From NCBI GenBank assembly GCA_031213475.1, contig JARUPZ010000021.1, positions 4,130,438-4,194,437 of the forward strand: DNA of 64,000 bases, written 5' to 3'. Position 1 is the first letter of the stretch; the number at the start of each line of letters is the position of its first letter. The translations under genes and the position numbers were made by a program. Of this stretch, positions 32,020 through 44,062 are shown one piece after another. The DNA comes from Nereocystis luetkeana. Its lineage: Eukaryota; Sar; Phaeophyceae; Laminariales; Laminariaceae. The notes under the pieces were generated by a model. That model did no database searches and was not told the origin of the DNA. It saw only the letters and a program-made list of their open reading frames with translations.

Positions 32020-35000
32020 GTGAAGGTCGAGTGGCGTGCCGTCGAACCGAGCAATGTAATCCTGCAACTAGCGAGCTGTCACCCCTTCGGCGGCAACGGT
32101 TCGTTCGCCGCGGCGTCCGATTGTGTAAGAACTTTTGAGTCTCTTGTCTTTCGTAGATCGAGTTTTTGTGACGCGAATCTCTTGCTCGTTCTTCATCCAT
32201 TCACTGCAAGTTATCCCTCTCTATTTTCAAGTAATTTGGCCCCAAATCGGAGGCAACTCTGTGGCCGTTGACATACAGCAGCACAACGCGAAGCGTATCC
32301 GTACCCACGTCCTCGCATCAATAAATCGCTGCTGCAAAGCTGGAGTGACTCCGGTGCGCTGTGTAGAGGTGTTGCGCGTGGCAGTTTTTTCTCTGGGGTG
32401 TGAAAGACTGAATTCGTGCGTTGCGCGTATGTTACATTCACTTTTATTTCGTACCCTCGTATACATGAAGCAAGCAGCTCAAGTGGTGTACCAGGTATCT
32501 GGTATACCAGGTATATACAGTCAGTATCAATAGTATTATCAGTATTATCAAATAGCCATGGGCATGAGAACATCGGCAGCAGCAGCAGCAGTTTGCTCCC
32601 CAGGTCTGGCCAACGGCAGCGGCCATCCGCAACACCGACAGCGCGCAGCGCCACGAAAATGCCGGTGGAATGCCCACCCAACATGTCGATACGATGCAAG
32701 CTTCAGTATGAAGACGTACCAGGTACGTACGAGTAGTGAATGCGTGAGAGATAAGACGCATACCCCAAGTACTACAGCAGTCACACAGTACCTCCGATGG
32801 GCAACAGTAGTATAATACATACTGTACGTACCTCGGGCAATCCACAACTTCAGTTATAATACTGGTACGTACCTGCCTACATGCTACGAGTATCCAGCAG
32901 ACCCAGTGTCCTCGGATCGATAGATCGCTCCTGTGCTGTATATACGACCAAAGTATTCAGACTCAAATTCAAAGCCTCATGTGCACCATGTACCAGCAGC
33001 AGTGTTGAATACAGCAGTACCACTTTTTCCCTAATTAGAAGGACATTTTCTACATTAATATTCAACCAAAACGGTTCTCATGTTTAGGGACGAAGTGGTA
33101 TACACCTGACACACACTCTGAGGTATTATACGTACGTACAGCACGATAAATCTATAACTTCGTTCCACCCCTCGGTTGTTTTTGCTTCGTACCGCTGCTG
33201 CTGCTGCTTGACACGAGAATAAGGACCTGTTGTCGTGGCAAGAAACGAGGCAGTAAGAATCGAGGCGTTCGTTTTTGAGGACAATACTCGCGTGTGTCGT
33301 ACGAGGGCGATTTTTTTTTCTAGAAAACATGCCCAGCGGGGACCCACTGTCCTGTAAATCCTGGGTATAAACAGAGGAAATGTTAATGTTTGCTCAGAAT
33401 ATTAGTACAAGGCGTTTGAAGGTAGCGCGCCCGCACTGCGTCGTGTTATGGTGGTAATACGATAGCACTAATATTACGGGGGGGCATAGTAAATAGGACC
33501 TACGGTAACGATAAAAACCTACCTGGTACCTGGTATATATTTCCGTATTTTTCCGAACAGTATTTGGTCCTATTTACCGTAATTATTAATAGGACTGCTG
33601 TACTTGTACAATCGGTGTATATACACAGTAGTGGATGCTCTTCCTGTCTCTTCAGCTTGTGACCGCGGACACTGCCCCCTGCACGTATCATACACTTCAA
33701 GGAATATCAGCAAGTACCTCGTAAGTATCCATCTAAACGCCCCTTGTATGATACCAGGTATCTATGATCAGACTATTGATAGTAAACTAGTTGCCCAGTC
33801 AGAGGAACCCTGAATTGGGATGCAATGTCCTTGAGGTATTTTGGTCCGATTTACTCAGGAAAGTGCGCTGACAGGTCGGCCATTCCGGTCGAGACGAGCT
33901 CAGCAGCGAGAAGAACAGGGTATTGGGGCAGGAAAACATACAAAGCAGAGACACCATTAGTGTCGGCTATCGATGTGTCGTACCGAATGTGTATTTGCCC
34001 TTCAACCCCGGCGGCATACCCCGTGTTTCTTATGCAAAAAATGAAGGAAATATGAAACCTTTTACAACTGCAGTCCCGTTTTGAGGACACGCGACTCAAA
34101 TTCCAAGTAGTGTTGTCCCCAAAACAGGACTGCAGTCCTAAAAAAGGTCAAGCTTCTATATATCAAGTATCGGCAATCGCAAGTCTCGACTGTTATTTCT
34201 TGTCTATCGATATTGTATCTCGTACCCAGCTGTTGATAGATTATATCCATCCCTAGGCATCAAGCCTCGCCCTTCGACGAGGACCACGCCGACGATGCCC
34301 AGTGCGCTGGTGCCGGTTCCGACGCATGGGTTAGCGGCGTAGCCCGCCCCTCGACCGGAGACGGTATCCGCGCAGCAAAATTCACCGACATCGCCCCCAG
34401 GGGGGGGTTAGCTTGTATGGTCCGGACCGAGCTGGGGTGCACCCCTTCCCCGGTGTGTGACCCTGCGCGCGCCTTCACGGTGGATGGCCTTAGCTGCGCG
34501 GAGGGTGATCGCGCAAAGCTGGCCCATCGGTTCGGTCCGATGGTTGGGCAACTGAAGCCAGCGCCGGGCTCGCTCAGTACGCTTCGAGTTGTTTCGGGAC
34601 GTGGAGGCGGCAGAGGCACTCGCTCGCGTGTAGGATTCAAAGAAGCACGCTGCTTATGGTGCGGATTACGCGACGCCTGCGTGACGTAAAGCATGCTGCT
34701 TATGGTGCGGATTACGCGACGCCTGCGTGACGTACAATAATCGCATGTTGGCGCTCCCCGGGACAACAGCTCGAAGGCTTGTTGAAGCCCGTTTTTCGAC
34801 TGGTGTTATTTCGCCATCCCTCTTTCTGCAGGTCGCGGTTCGTCAGGGGACCTTGTGGAGCCTGCCCCTTCCTATCTCCCCCGGCCGGCGTACGCCCTGC
34901 GGCGGTATCCTTGCCCCCGCATCGTGGCGTGGGCCGATGCCGAGGCGGTCGCCCGCTGCGGCCCCGTCGGCAGGGTATATATGCCTCTCCCCCGCTGGCG

Positions 35001-38000
35001 GCGGAGGGCCATGGCATCGGGTCGTGGAGGGGTACGATACTCTCACGGCTGTTCCAAAACAAGGGGGGGGGCGTGCCGGGGCCGGGGTGAAAGCGCTGCG
35101 CCGCTCGCCTAGTCGATGGCCTTCACCGCCGCCTTGTGCGTTGCCAGCTTTTCCCGGTCAACCCCACCAGCGTTCGGGGATTTTCTCAGTAGACGGGTAA
35201 AGGACCTGTCGTGGAGTCTTTCCCCCTTGGTCCATGAGCCGTGTTCCCTGGAATATAACCGAGTCGAGGATAAGAACGGAGTATTCTCGACTCGGTCATG
35301 TTCCATGTCTATCGGGGTCCTGATCCAATAGGGGGGGGCGTCAGGCAGGTCCTGTACCTGTTCGGGGAGAAATCGCCGAGCGCTCGCGGGGATAGCCGGG
35401 ATCAGCAGGCGATGGGCAAGGCGGCGATGAAAGCGATTGCCAAGGGGAGTGGCGCCTTGAAGGGTCGCTGTAGGCGGAGGTTGCGCTTTCACCCCGGCCC
35501 CAGCCCGCTTCCTCCGTTATGGACCGGCGGCCCGCGCGACGTTAGGGAGGGCATCGTGCCCTTTCAAGGCCCCTCACCAGGGTCCGTCAATTCCGTTGCC
35601 CAATCAGCCAATCAGAGGATTCCCCACCTGATACAATATGGTGTTTGCGAGGAGTTTTGTGCGGACCAATTTCGGCTAGATTTCCTGTAGTCTGTTTGTT
35701 ACCTGCGTATTAGCAATCCCAGCTCAAGAAATATTAGAACCGTCGTGGAGGCTGTCGGGAAAAAGTGACCGAGCCGACGCTTTTGAGACCTACGTGTTCT
35801 CGGGCTGGGTTGACTCTCTGGGTTGGTCGGCAAACGGAGCAACGGCTGACTGGCCTCAGCCTTGGGTTAACCTGTTTTACCATCCACCTCCTCATGTTTG
35901 TTGGTTTCAAGGGAAAAAAAATCGAGGCCAACCGAAATGGGTTAGCGTATCGCAAACACCTTGATATGTGGTTCCAACTAGTTGGTTCAATTTCCGCAGG
36001 AAAATGTACGGAGGCCTGATTGAGAGGTGGATCATTCCGGCGAAGACGAGGATAGTAACGAGAACAGGGTAACGCCGGCAGGAAATAAAATCCAGACTTT
36101 CCCACCCACCCCTCAGACAGGCTTAGTAGTCCGTTTCTGCACGGTCGTTTCGATCGCAGGGATGGGCGCCGCGCTAAGAGCGCATTCTCAGCGCGGCAGT
36201 TTTCACACCGCGGGCGAGGCACCCTGCTGCGGCTGTTCTGCTATCTCACGATGCAGCCCCCATTCTGGCCTCGATCCGACTGGTTACGATGCTGTTTTTT
36301 GTTTTTCGCAGGGAAAAAGCGGCGGGGAACCTTCACGTCGTCACCACGGAGCCGAGCCACCACCGCATGCGCGTGGCGCACAAGAAGCTGGACCGAACGT
36401 ACCAGTATGACCACGTGTTCGGGCCGTTCGCTTCTCAGGAGGAGGTGTTCACTTCCACCGTGGAGCCCATCGTCCGGGAGATGCTGCAGGTGCGGCCGGG
36501 CTCGTGCCACGGCTAGGATAGGCGTTCGAGTATGCGTACGTGGCATTGTTTTCGCTAATTTATTTCTGACGAACTACCTGGCTCCCCAGCTGCGGAACTG
36601 AATAGTGCCGGTTTAGTAGTGCCGGTTGCCCGCTATAGTCCCGGTGACGTCGCTTGGGAATAGATGGGATTTACCCAGTGCGGCATAGTGCCGGTTGCCG
36701 CTTTGGTGGCGGAAATTGTTTGCCTGGAGCATGCCGGCACTACCTGTATTATACCTGGTAGAGGTAGAGGAGACGGCACTGCTGCTGCTGCTGCTGCTGC
36801 TGTATACCTGGTACACCTATGATAGGCCATGGTGTTGTTTCTCAACGTCAGGTTTTTGGATGAGGTGGAGAGGTCTTCAAATGAAGAGCTCGAGAAAACA
36901 AAATGGACGCAAAAGAACGTACCTGGTAGTGTTTTGTTAGGCTTATTACGGAGCTTCTCTACTAAGGAACGGCAATATCTCACCGCGGTGATATTCGAAC
37001 TCACGTATCAGCTTTTGTAGCAGTGAGATTTGAACTCACGTATCAACATTATTACGGGGGACAATAATAAATAGGACCAAAAATTAAGTAGTAAAAATGG
37101 CAAAATATATAGTTTTTTGTGTACCGTGGGTCCCATTCAACATGGTCCCCCGTAACTGAAGCATTGTAGGGTACCACTAGACCATCGGGCCGACCGACTT
37201 CGCACCCCCCGTCACAGCAGACCCTGACGTAATAACGGTACAAACAAAAAGGAGGACCTTAAGGGGCTGGCTCTTTCCGGCACGAACACCTGACGCCTAT
37301 TTATCCGTACTGTACTGCTGTTTTTGCGATTCTCTCAGGGTTTCTCTACGACGGTCTTCGCCTACGGGCAAACGGGGACCGGGAAAACGCACACGGTGAG
37401 AGGGGCTTTTCGCGCTGCCGCCACCGGATCAAAATTAGATTTTTCGGGGGGGGTTTCGCGCTATTTTTTCGCACCTTTTTGTTTGTTTGTTTGTTTCTTT
37501 TGTTTTGAAACCAGTGGCATGGGTGGTGCCAGAAAAGGTGCGACTCGTACGTATATACCTGGTACGGACTTTAGTAGATAGACATAATTGCGGTCTTCTT
37601 GGGGTCGTCAAGGCCTATTTGTACTGGTTTTGTGTACAGCAGTAGGGGCGATGCATTCTGCGACAGCGGAAGCACCCGATCATTTCTGACGCCCCTCGCT
37701 TGAGGATGTATTCTTACGTGCTGGTGTAGTCTACCCCACCCAAAACCTGATCTCGAGAGATAGAGAAAATGAAAGAGCGCAACCCCACGAACAGTGAGTG
37801 CCACGGCTTATAGCCCTCTTGGGACGTGACAGGGGGGGGAAAAAAAAGACGATATGAAAAGTGACGGTTACATCAACCATTGTGGCCACTGCGTGATTGG
37901 AAGATGTGATGCCGATTCGTGTCCGAGGCAAAATGGTTGGTTGCAGGGAGATGGACGCTGACGCAAGCTGCCCCTACCCTAAATAGACGTTTTGGAAACG

Positions 38001-41000
38001 CCATTATTATCATTCGGTTTGGTCGCTATATATGTATATCTCGGGGCCCCAAAAAATGGAGTATTTATCGAAAAATAGGGAAATGCATGGAAGACATTCC
38101 CAGTGATATTGAGAATTCCCCCTGTGCTCCCACCCCCGTCGTTCAGAAATATTTTGGTAAAAAAAAAATCCCCCTGTTTGTTGTAGCACGCGTCGGGGAG
38201 ACGGTCAGTCAGGGATTCAAACTGGGGTTTCTTATGTAGTTAGCGACATCTTTGGGTACGCGGGCGGGACGGAGAGGATGCTTAGATTTCCAATCCTTCG
38301 GTCTGTAGCATTTGTGTGTGTTTCGTGAGGTGTTTGCCTCGGGCTGACTCTGCAGCGCCCGACACCGCTGTCATTTGCCAACCTGCGAAGGGGCAGTACG
38401 CCCCTACTGCTACCTGTGGTATTGCTACTAATGCTACTAATGCTACTGCGGCTACTGCTGCTACTGTCGCTTCAAACCTTGAACACGATCTATCGTTGCT
38501 GCTATAATACTACCGCTACTACTACAACCACTGCTGCTACTGCTATTGCTACGACTATTGCAGTACCAGACTACTGCAGCGCTTTCTTTCCGTCTCCGTC
38601 TCCAACCAGCTTGATTATTATGTAGCACAGTAGAGTACATCGTCCAATATGTACAGAAAATACAACCCACTTGCTGTCGTTTTCATACTCCATCGTTCCT
38701 GATCAGAAATCTCACGCTGGTTTTTTGAACCGCTTTCCCTTTCGTTCGTGCTCTTCACTATTGCTTTACACTCATCCGTACGTAGATGGAAGGTGACATC
38801 ACGAGCGCCGAACAAATGGGAGTCATCCCACGGTCCGTGCACGCTATCTTCGACTACCTGGATGGAATCAGCGCTGATTACACCGTACGGACTTCGTTCT
38901 TGGAGCTGTACAACGAGGCAAGTGTTGTTGTTATTGGTGGTGGTGGTGGTGGTGGTGGTGTGGTTGCTGTTAGTGGCGATTTTGGTTGTGTCGGCGTCGG
39001 TTTTTATTGATCGTGGTGCTGGTGCTGGCGTTTGCTGGTATCAGTAGTGTTGCTGATGTTGGTGTTGTTTTTGTTGATGTTTTCACTGATTTTACCTATT
39101 ACGGGGGACCATAGTTAATAGGACCTATGTTATTCATAAAACCCCACATATTTAACCATTTTTACTAACAATATTTGGTCCTATTAAGTATGGTCCCCCG
39201 TAATAGGTGTACCAGCTACTGATTGTTCTGTTTTAGATCGTGGTCGTTGTCTTTCTTTGCTTTTGTTGCTGTTCCTAACGCTACGGTGCCCACTGCTTCC
39301 CCCGCCAGCCTCCGATAAACGAGAGCTTTTTATTGCTTTTGGACTCTCCGACGCTTCCCTAGTTTTCCGCCCTATTAATTATTTTAAAACGTACATTATC
39401 TTGCTCTCCACCTGAATCCCTGCCAATCGCGGCAGAACCCGCCGGCTAAGCTATGTTCCTTGCTGAAAGGATATGTAGATGCCCCCCCCCCCCCCCCCCA
39501 ACCCTACTACCCATACAACTACGGCCATGCATGATATTGAGTACACCCCCCCCCCCCCCCCCATTTTTTGTGTACGGTAAACATCTTCCTCGTCATAGGA
39601 AACCTACCACCCCCCCGCAGAGGAGGAGAAAAAACGAATGTCATACTGCTGTATGGAGAAGATTTTGTACACTAGATGGTAACGATAAAACGATCGTTAT
39701 CCTAGGAGAAGCGGGCAAGGGGTAGACACAAGACGGCGAAGCAGCAAGTGGATAAGACCAGCAAAAATGTTTCGATGCATTTGCTTATACGGGAACAACG
39801 TAGTGAGGTCTCGCCGAAATGTTGGAGGTGTCTCTGTTAGGAGGGGGAAAGGTGTTCCGTCTCGAAAAGGACGCGTGGTCAATGGTCAAGAGGTAAAGGC
39901 AAGAGAGAGATGAGTACGCCCTCCCCCCCCCCCCCCCGGTCATACGACTACGGCCATGCATGATATCGAGTACATCTCTCTTATCGAGTACACCCCTCCC
40001 CCCCCCTCCCCCCCCCTTCCACCTGACTGTTTTCGCCTATCTGACTGCTCTCGCCTATCTGACTGCTCTCGCCTATCTGACTGCTCTCGCCTATCTGACT
40101 GCTCTCGCCTATCTGACTGCTCTCGCCCCTTCGACCTTGCGCCTCGTCTTGGTTTGCGCTTGTTAAGGAGCTGCAAGATTTGCTAGCGGACGGTAGCGGC
40201 AAAAACAAGGTGGTGCTGCGCGAGGACGCTAAACGAGGCAAGTCGTCCGCGGAATCGTTAAGGCCGTGACCTGGCTGGATTTATACTTCGTACAAGTATA
40301 AGTATATGTGATAAAAATATATACCTGGTATAATACAATGAATGTGTTATATATTTATTCACCTGGTATGTAGTATACGTATGTATTAGTTTAGTGCTTG
40401 AGACTTGTCGCATGGACTTGACCGTTTTAGGACCGCAGTCCCGTTTCGTCCCCGATTCACGAAATATTTGCTTGTATTAATGCCTCTTCGCGTGGAGCGG
40501 TAAAAACGCCATTGGGGGGGGGTGTACATACCCCCGCCGCCGGCCCCTGCGCCCCGCCCCACATATGCCTCCTCCCACAAGAAAAAGACCAACCGCGACT
40601 GATACGCCTCCCAGGCTACACTCGCCCACAATCAGTCTTCACTCCCCCCCCCCCCTTTTAGCCCCTCCGTTCGTGAAAATTACGGGAGGGTGAAAGGGAA
40701 TTTGAACCTGATGCTCACCCGCTGCTGTCTGCTCTTTGTTGTTGCTTGCCTTTACTTGGTGTCTGCCCTTTACTTCTCGGCGTCTTCTTCTCTCTCCACG
40801 AAAACAGCTTTCTGGGCCTGCGTGCTCCCATCCCGATCAAAAAACAAAAAAAAAAACACAAATACCGATCTCTGGAACCATCCACCCTTCCGTCTCATCC
40901 CTAAGTCCTAAAGTGTTTTATTTTCCCTGTTGTATACGTACGTCCATCCTATTGCGAATTTATGTCCATATCTTCCTGCATCCTTACTTCCAAATCTTAC

Positions 41001-41341
41001 TGCATCATTCTCCCATGTATGCCCAAACACCAGGTTGTCTATTACGGGGGACCATAGTTAATAGGACCTATGGTACACATAATAACCTATATATTTACCC
41101 ATTTGCACTAACAATATTTGGTCCTATTAACTATGGCCCCCCGTTATAACAACCCTACACTTTATGGGGGCAAACAAGTCAACTTATTAGTAGTCTGTCC
41201 CCCAAACGGAACTGCGGTCCTAAAAGGGCAAAAAAAAAACGATAAAAGGTTAAGGGGCGAGCATACAAGGCAGTACGTATGTAGGCTTCCGGTATAGCAT
41301 GAGCTCCACCATTGATCCTTCATCAACTTTACCAGTAATAC

Positions 41342-41373
<32 letters not shown>

Positions 41374-42486
41374 AATATATACTCGTTTTTTTATTGTTGT
41401 CCCGTTTTTTTTTTCAATATTGGCCCCTTGGATTTCCGCAGGGGTGGTGTGCTTCGGCCTGGAGGAGGTGCAGGTGCTCTCGGCGAAAGACATATTCACC
41501 ATCCTCGGAAAGGGCATACAGCAGCGCAAGACCGCCGAGACCCTCATGAACAAGAACTCGTCGAGGAGTCACTCCATCTTCACGCTGAAGATCATGATCA
41601 AGGAGTGCATGCCGGACGGGCAGGAGGTTATGCGCAACGGGCAGCTCAACCTCGTCGACCTTGCAGGGTGAGTTATGTACCTGACACCTGGTACTCGTTT
41701 ATGGAGGTGGGTTTTATTCCGTTATTCGTGTGTTTGTTTTATTTGTTCGCTTGCTTGTTTGCTTGTTCAATTATACAAAAGTTTTTTGTTTCGTTTTTTC
41801 GTATCTCGGTCGATGGTATGCCTAAGGCAAGCATCAGAGGAATACGCTGCGGACTCCACCGCCCCCGCCCTCTGTCCTGAAACTGTTGCCTTCCTTCCCC
41901 CCACCCCGCGCTGACCCCCCCCTTCTAACATTATTTTCCCTTCTTTTTAATCTCTTCCTTACCCCCCTCAATAGCAAAATCATCGCACCTGGTATGTATT
42001 ACATGGAAACAATGCAATGAGCGGAGCTGTCTCTGTTAGAAGTAGGAACGGTGCTCCGTCTCGAAAGGGATGCTTGGCCAATGGTCAAATTACTAAGGCA
42101 AGCGACAAACGAGTACGCCTTCCCCCCCCCCCCCCCCCCCCTCCCTCCTCCTTGTGCGTGCGTGCGTGCGCACATTGGAGCAGGTCGGAGTGCGTCGGGA
42201 GATCGGGGGCTAAAAACGTGCGTGCTAGGGAGGCTGGAAACATCAACCAGAGTCTGCTGACGCTGGGCAGGGTGATCACGGCTCTGGTAGAGCACCACCC
42301 CCACGTGCCGTACCGCGACTCTAAGCTGACGCGGCTGCTGCAGGAGAGTCTAGGCGGCAGGGCGAAGACGTGCATCATCGCGACGGTTACCTCGTCCTCG
42401 GTGAGTTGGTTTCCTCCTTGGGGTCGGGGGGGGTGGGTGGGGTGGGGGTTGCCCAATATCATGCATGACCGACGCCGCATGATTAT

Positions 42487-42528
<42 letters not shown>

Positions 42529-44031
42529 CGTGTTCATTTGTTACTTGCCTTAGTCGTTCGACCATTGACCACGCATCCCTTTCGAGACGGAGCACCGTTC
42601 CTACTCCTAATAGAGACACCTCCAATGTTTGGGCGCTCACTGCATTCAGAGACACCTCCAACAATCGGGCGCTCATTGCGTTGTTTCCGTATATTACATA
42701 GAAGTTTTTTGCTAGTCTTATCCCCTTCCCGTTTGGCCGCCTGTGGCCGCCGTCTATCTCCTAGGATAGCGATCGTTTTATCGTTGATATCTAGGGTATC
42801 AAACTCCTCCATGTCACATTCGTACATTTCCCTCTTCTCTTTTGTGTTGGATATTTAGCTGCGGTGTACAGTACCTGGTACCTGGTATACGAGTGTAGTA
42901 GTCAAAGGACAAGGGGTTACATTGACCTAGCGGTTTCGGTGACTCGATCGACCCAGGACGCCCTGGAGGAGACGCTGAGCTCTCTGGACTACGCCCTCAA
43001 GGCCAAAAGCATCCAAAACAAGCCCGTCGCCAACCAGAAGCTCAGCAAGACACACCTGCTCAAGGAGTACGCGGGCGAGGTAGGTTTTGGGTTTCCAGTA
43101 TATATTTTGGCGTTTGTGTAGGGTTAGGCTGTGGGTTTCCAGCAGCATGGCGTTTGTGAGGGGGGTGAAGGAGGGACGGGCGTGCTCGTATGTTTCTTCT
43201 CTTAGGTCGTTCGGCCATTGACCACGCGTCCCTTTCGGGTGGCTTCAGTGAGGGTTTTGTCGCGGGCGCGCCCAGTTTTAGCTCAGTTTTCGTGCGACCG
43301 GCGCTACTTCGCATGTTTTTATCGCTCCACTATGCACCTCGTTCTTTGTCGTTTTGTTGTTTCGGGGGTTGTTGTCGTGGTATTTTTACGCGGGACCATA
43401 GTGAAGAGGGCCGAATATTGTCAGTAGAAATAGCGAAATAGGTGGGTTGTTGTGTGTACCGCAGGTCCTATTTACTATGGTCCCCCGTAACAGTGGTGGC
43501 TGTTGGTGATGTTGTTGTCGTGGTGATGGTGGTAGTGGTGGTGGTGTTGTTTCATATTTTTGATGTTGATGTTGCTGCCGTCAGCGTCGTTGTGGTTGTG
43601 GTCTTTTTTTGCTGTAGTCGCTGGTGCGATTTTAGCTGCTATGATATGTTCCTTTCTCTCTTGTCGTCAGTGATGTTGTTGCGGGTGTTGAAGGAATGCT
43701 GGGGTTGCTAATGCGATTGGTGTTGTTGTATCTCCATCTCTCTGTCTCGATTCCCGTAGGTGGAAAGTCTCCGCTCGATGCTGCAGGCGTCGAGGGACAA
43801 GAACGGGGTCTACGTGGAGCCGTGGCGCTTCGAGCAGATGGAGAACACGATGGCGTCCCAGGGAAATCAGGTACAGGGTGCACCGCAGCAGGTCCTGCCG
43901 AACACCTTTTTACCTGTGTCTATCGTATCGTAAACCTTAGCCTTTTCCCTTTGAACACTTTTGGAAGCAACAAACTTTAGGGAGTCTTTTTTTTCCCCCG
44001 AGGTTTTCGACCTCCGCTCCATAGCATCTTT

Positions 44032-44062
<31 letters not shown>

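Larger units (their letters stand above)
32020..36311 (+). other. Kinesin-5 intron 1 (4.3 kb)
   Basis: The largest intron found. It contains seven TACCWGGTA 9-mers, a truncated MITE-A (33472-33590), a Hairpin-B copy (34055-34148), a GC-rich block with open frames (34255-35700) and a 46-bp duplication (34643-34734). Confidence 0.85.

Noticed and set aside
34260-35690. Several 85-168-codon frames in kinesin intron 1
   Set aside because: They overlap on both strands as expected for GC-rich DNA; no recognisable domain and no consistent frame.
39940-40241. Repetitive open frames (SDCSRL and GESSQI types)
   Set aside because: Both are translations of the 18-bp minisatellite; the real coding piece here is only 40168-40237.
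42910-42956. GACCTAG acceptor for kinesin exon 8
   Set aside because: It gives an in-frame stop in phase 0; the CGACCCAG acceptor yields the expected SSS-DALEETL junction.
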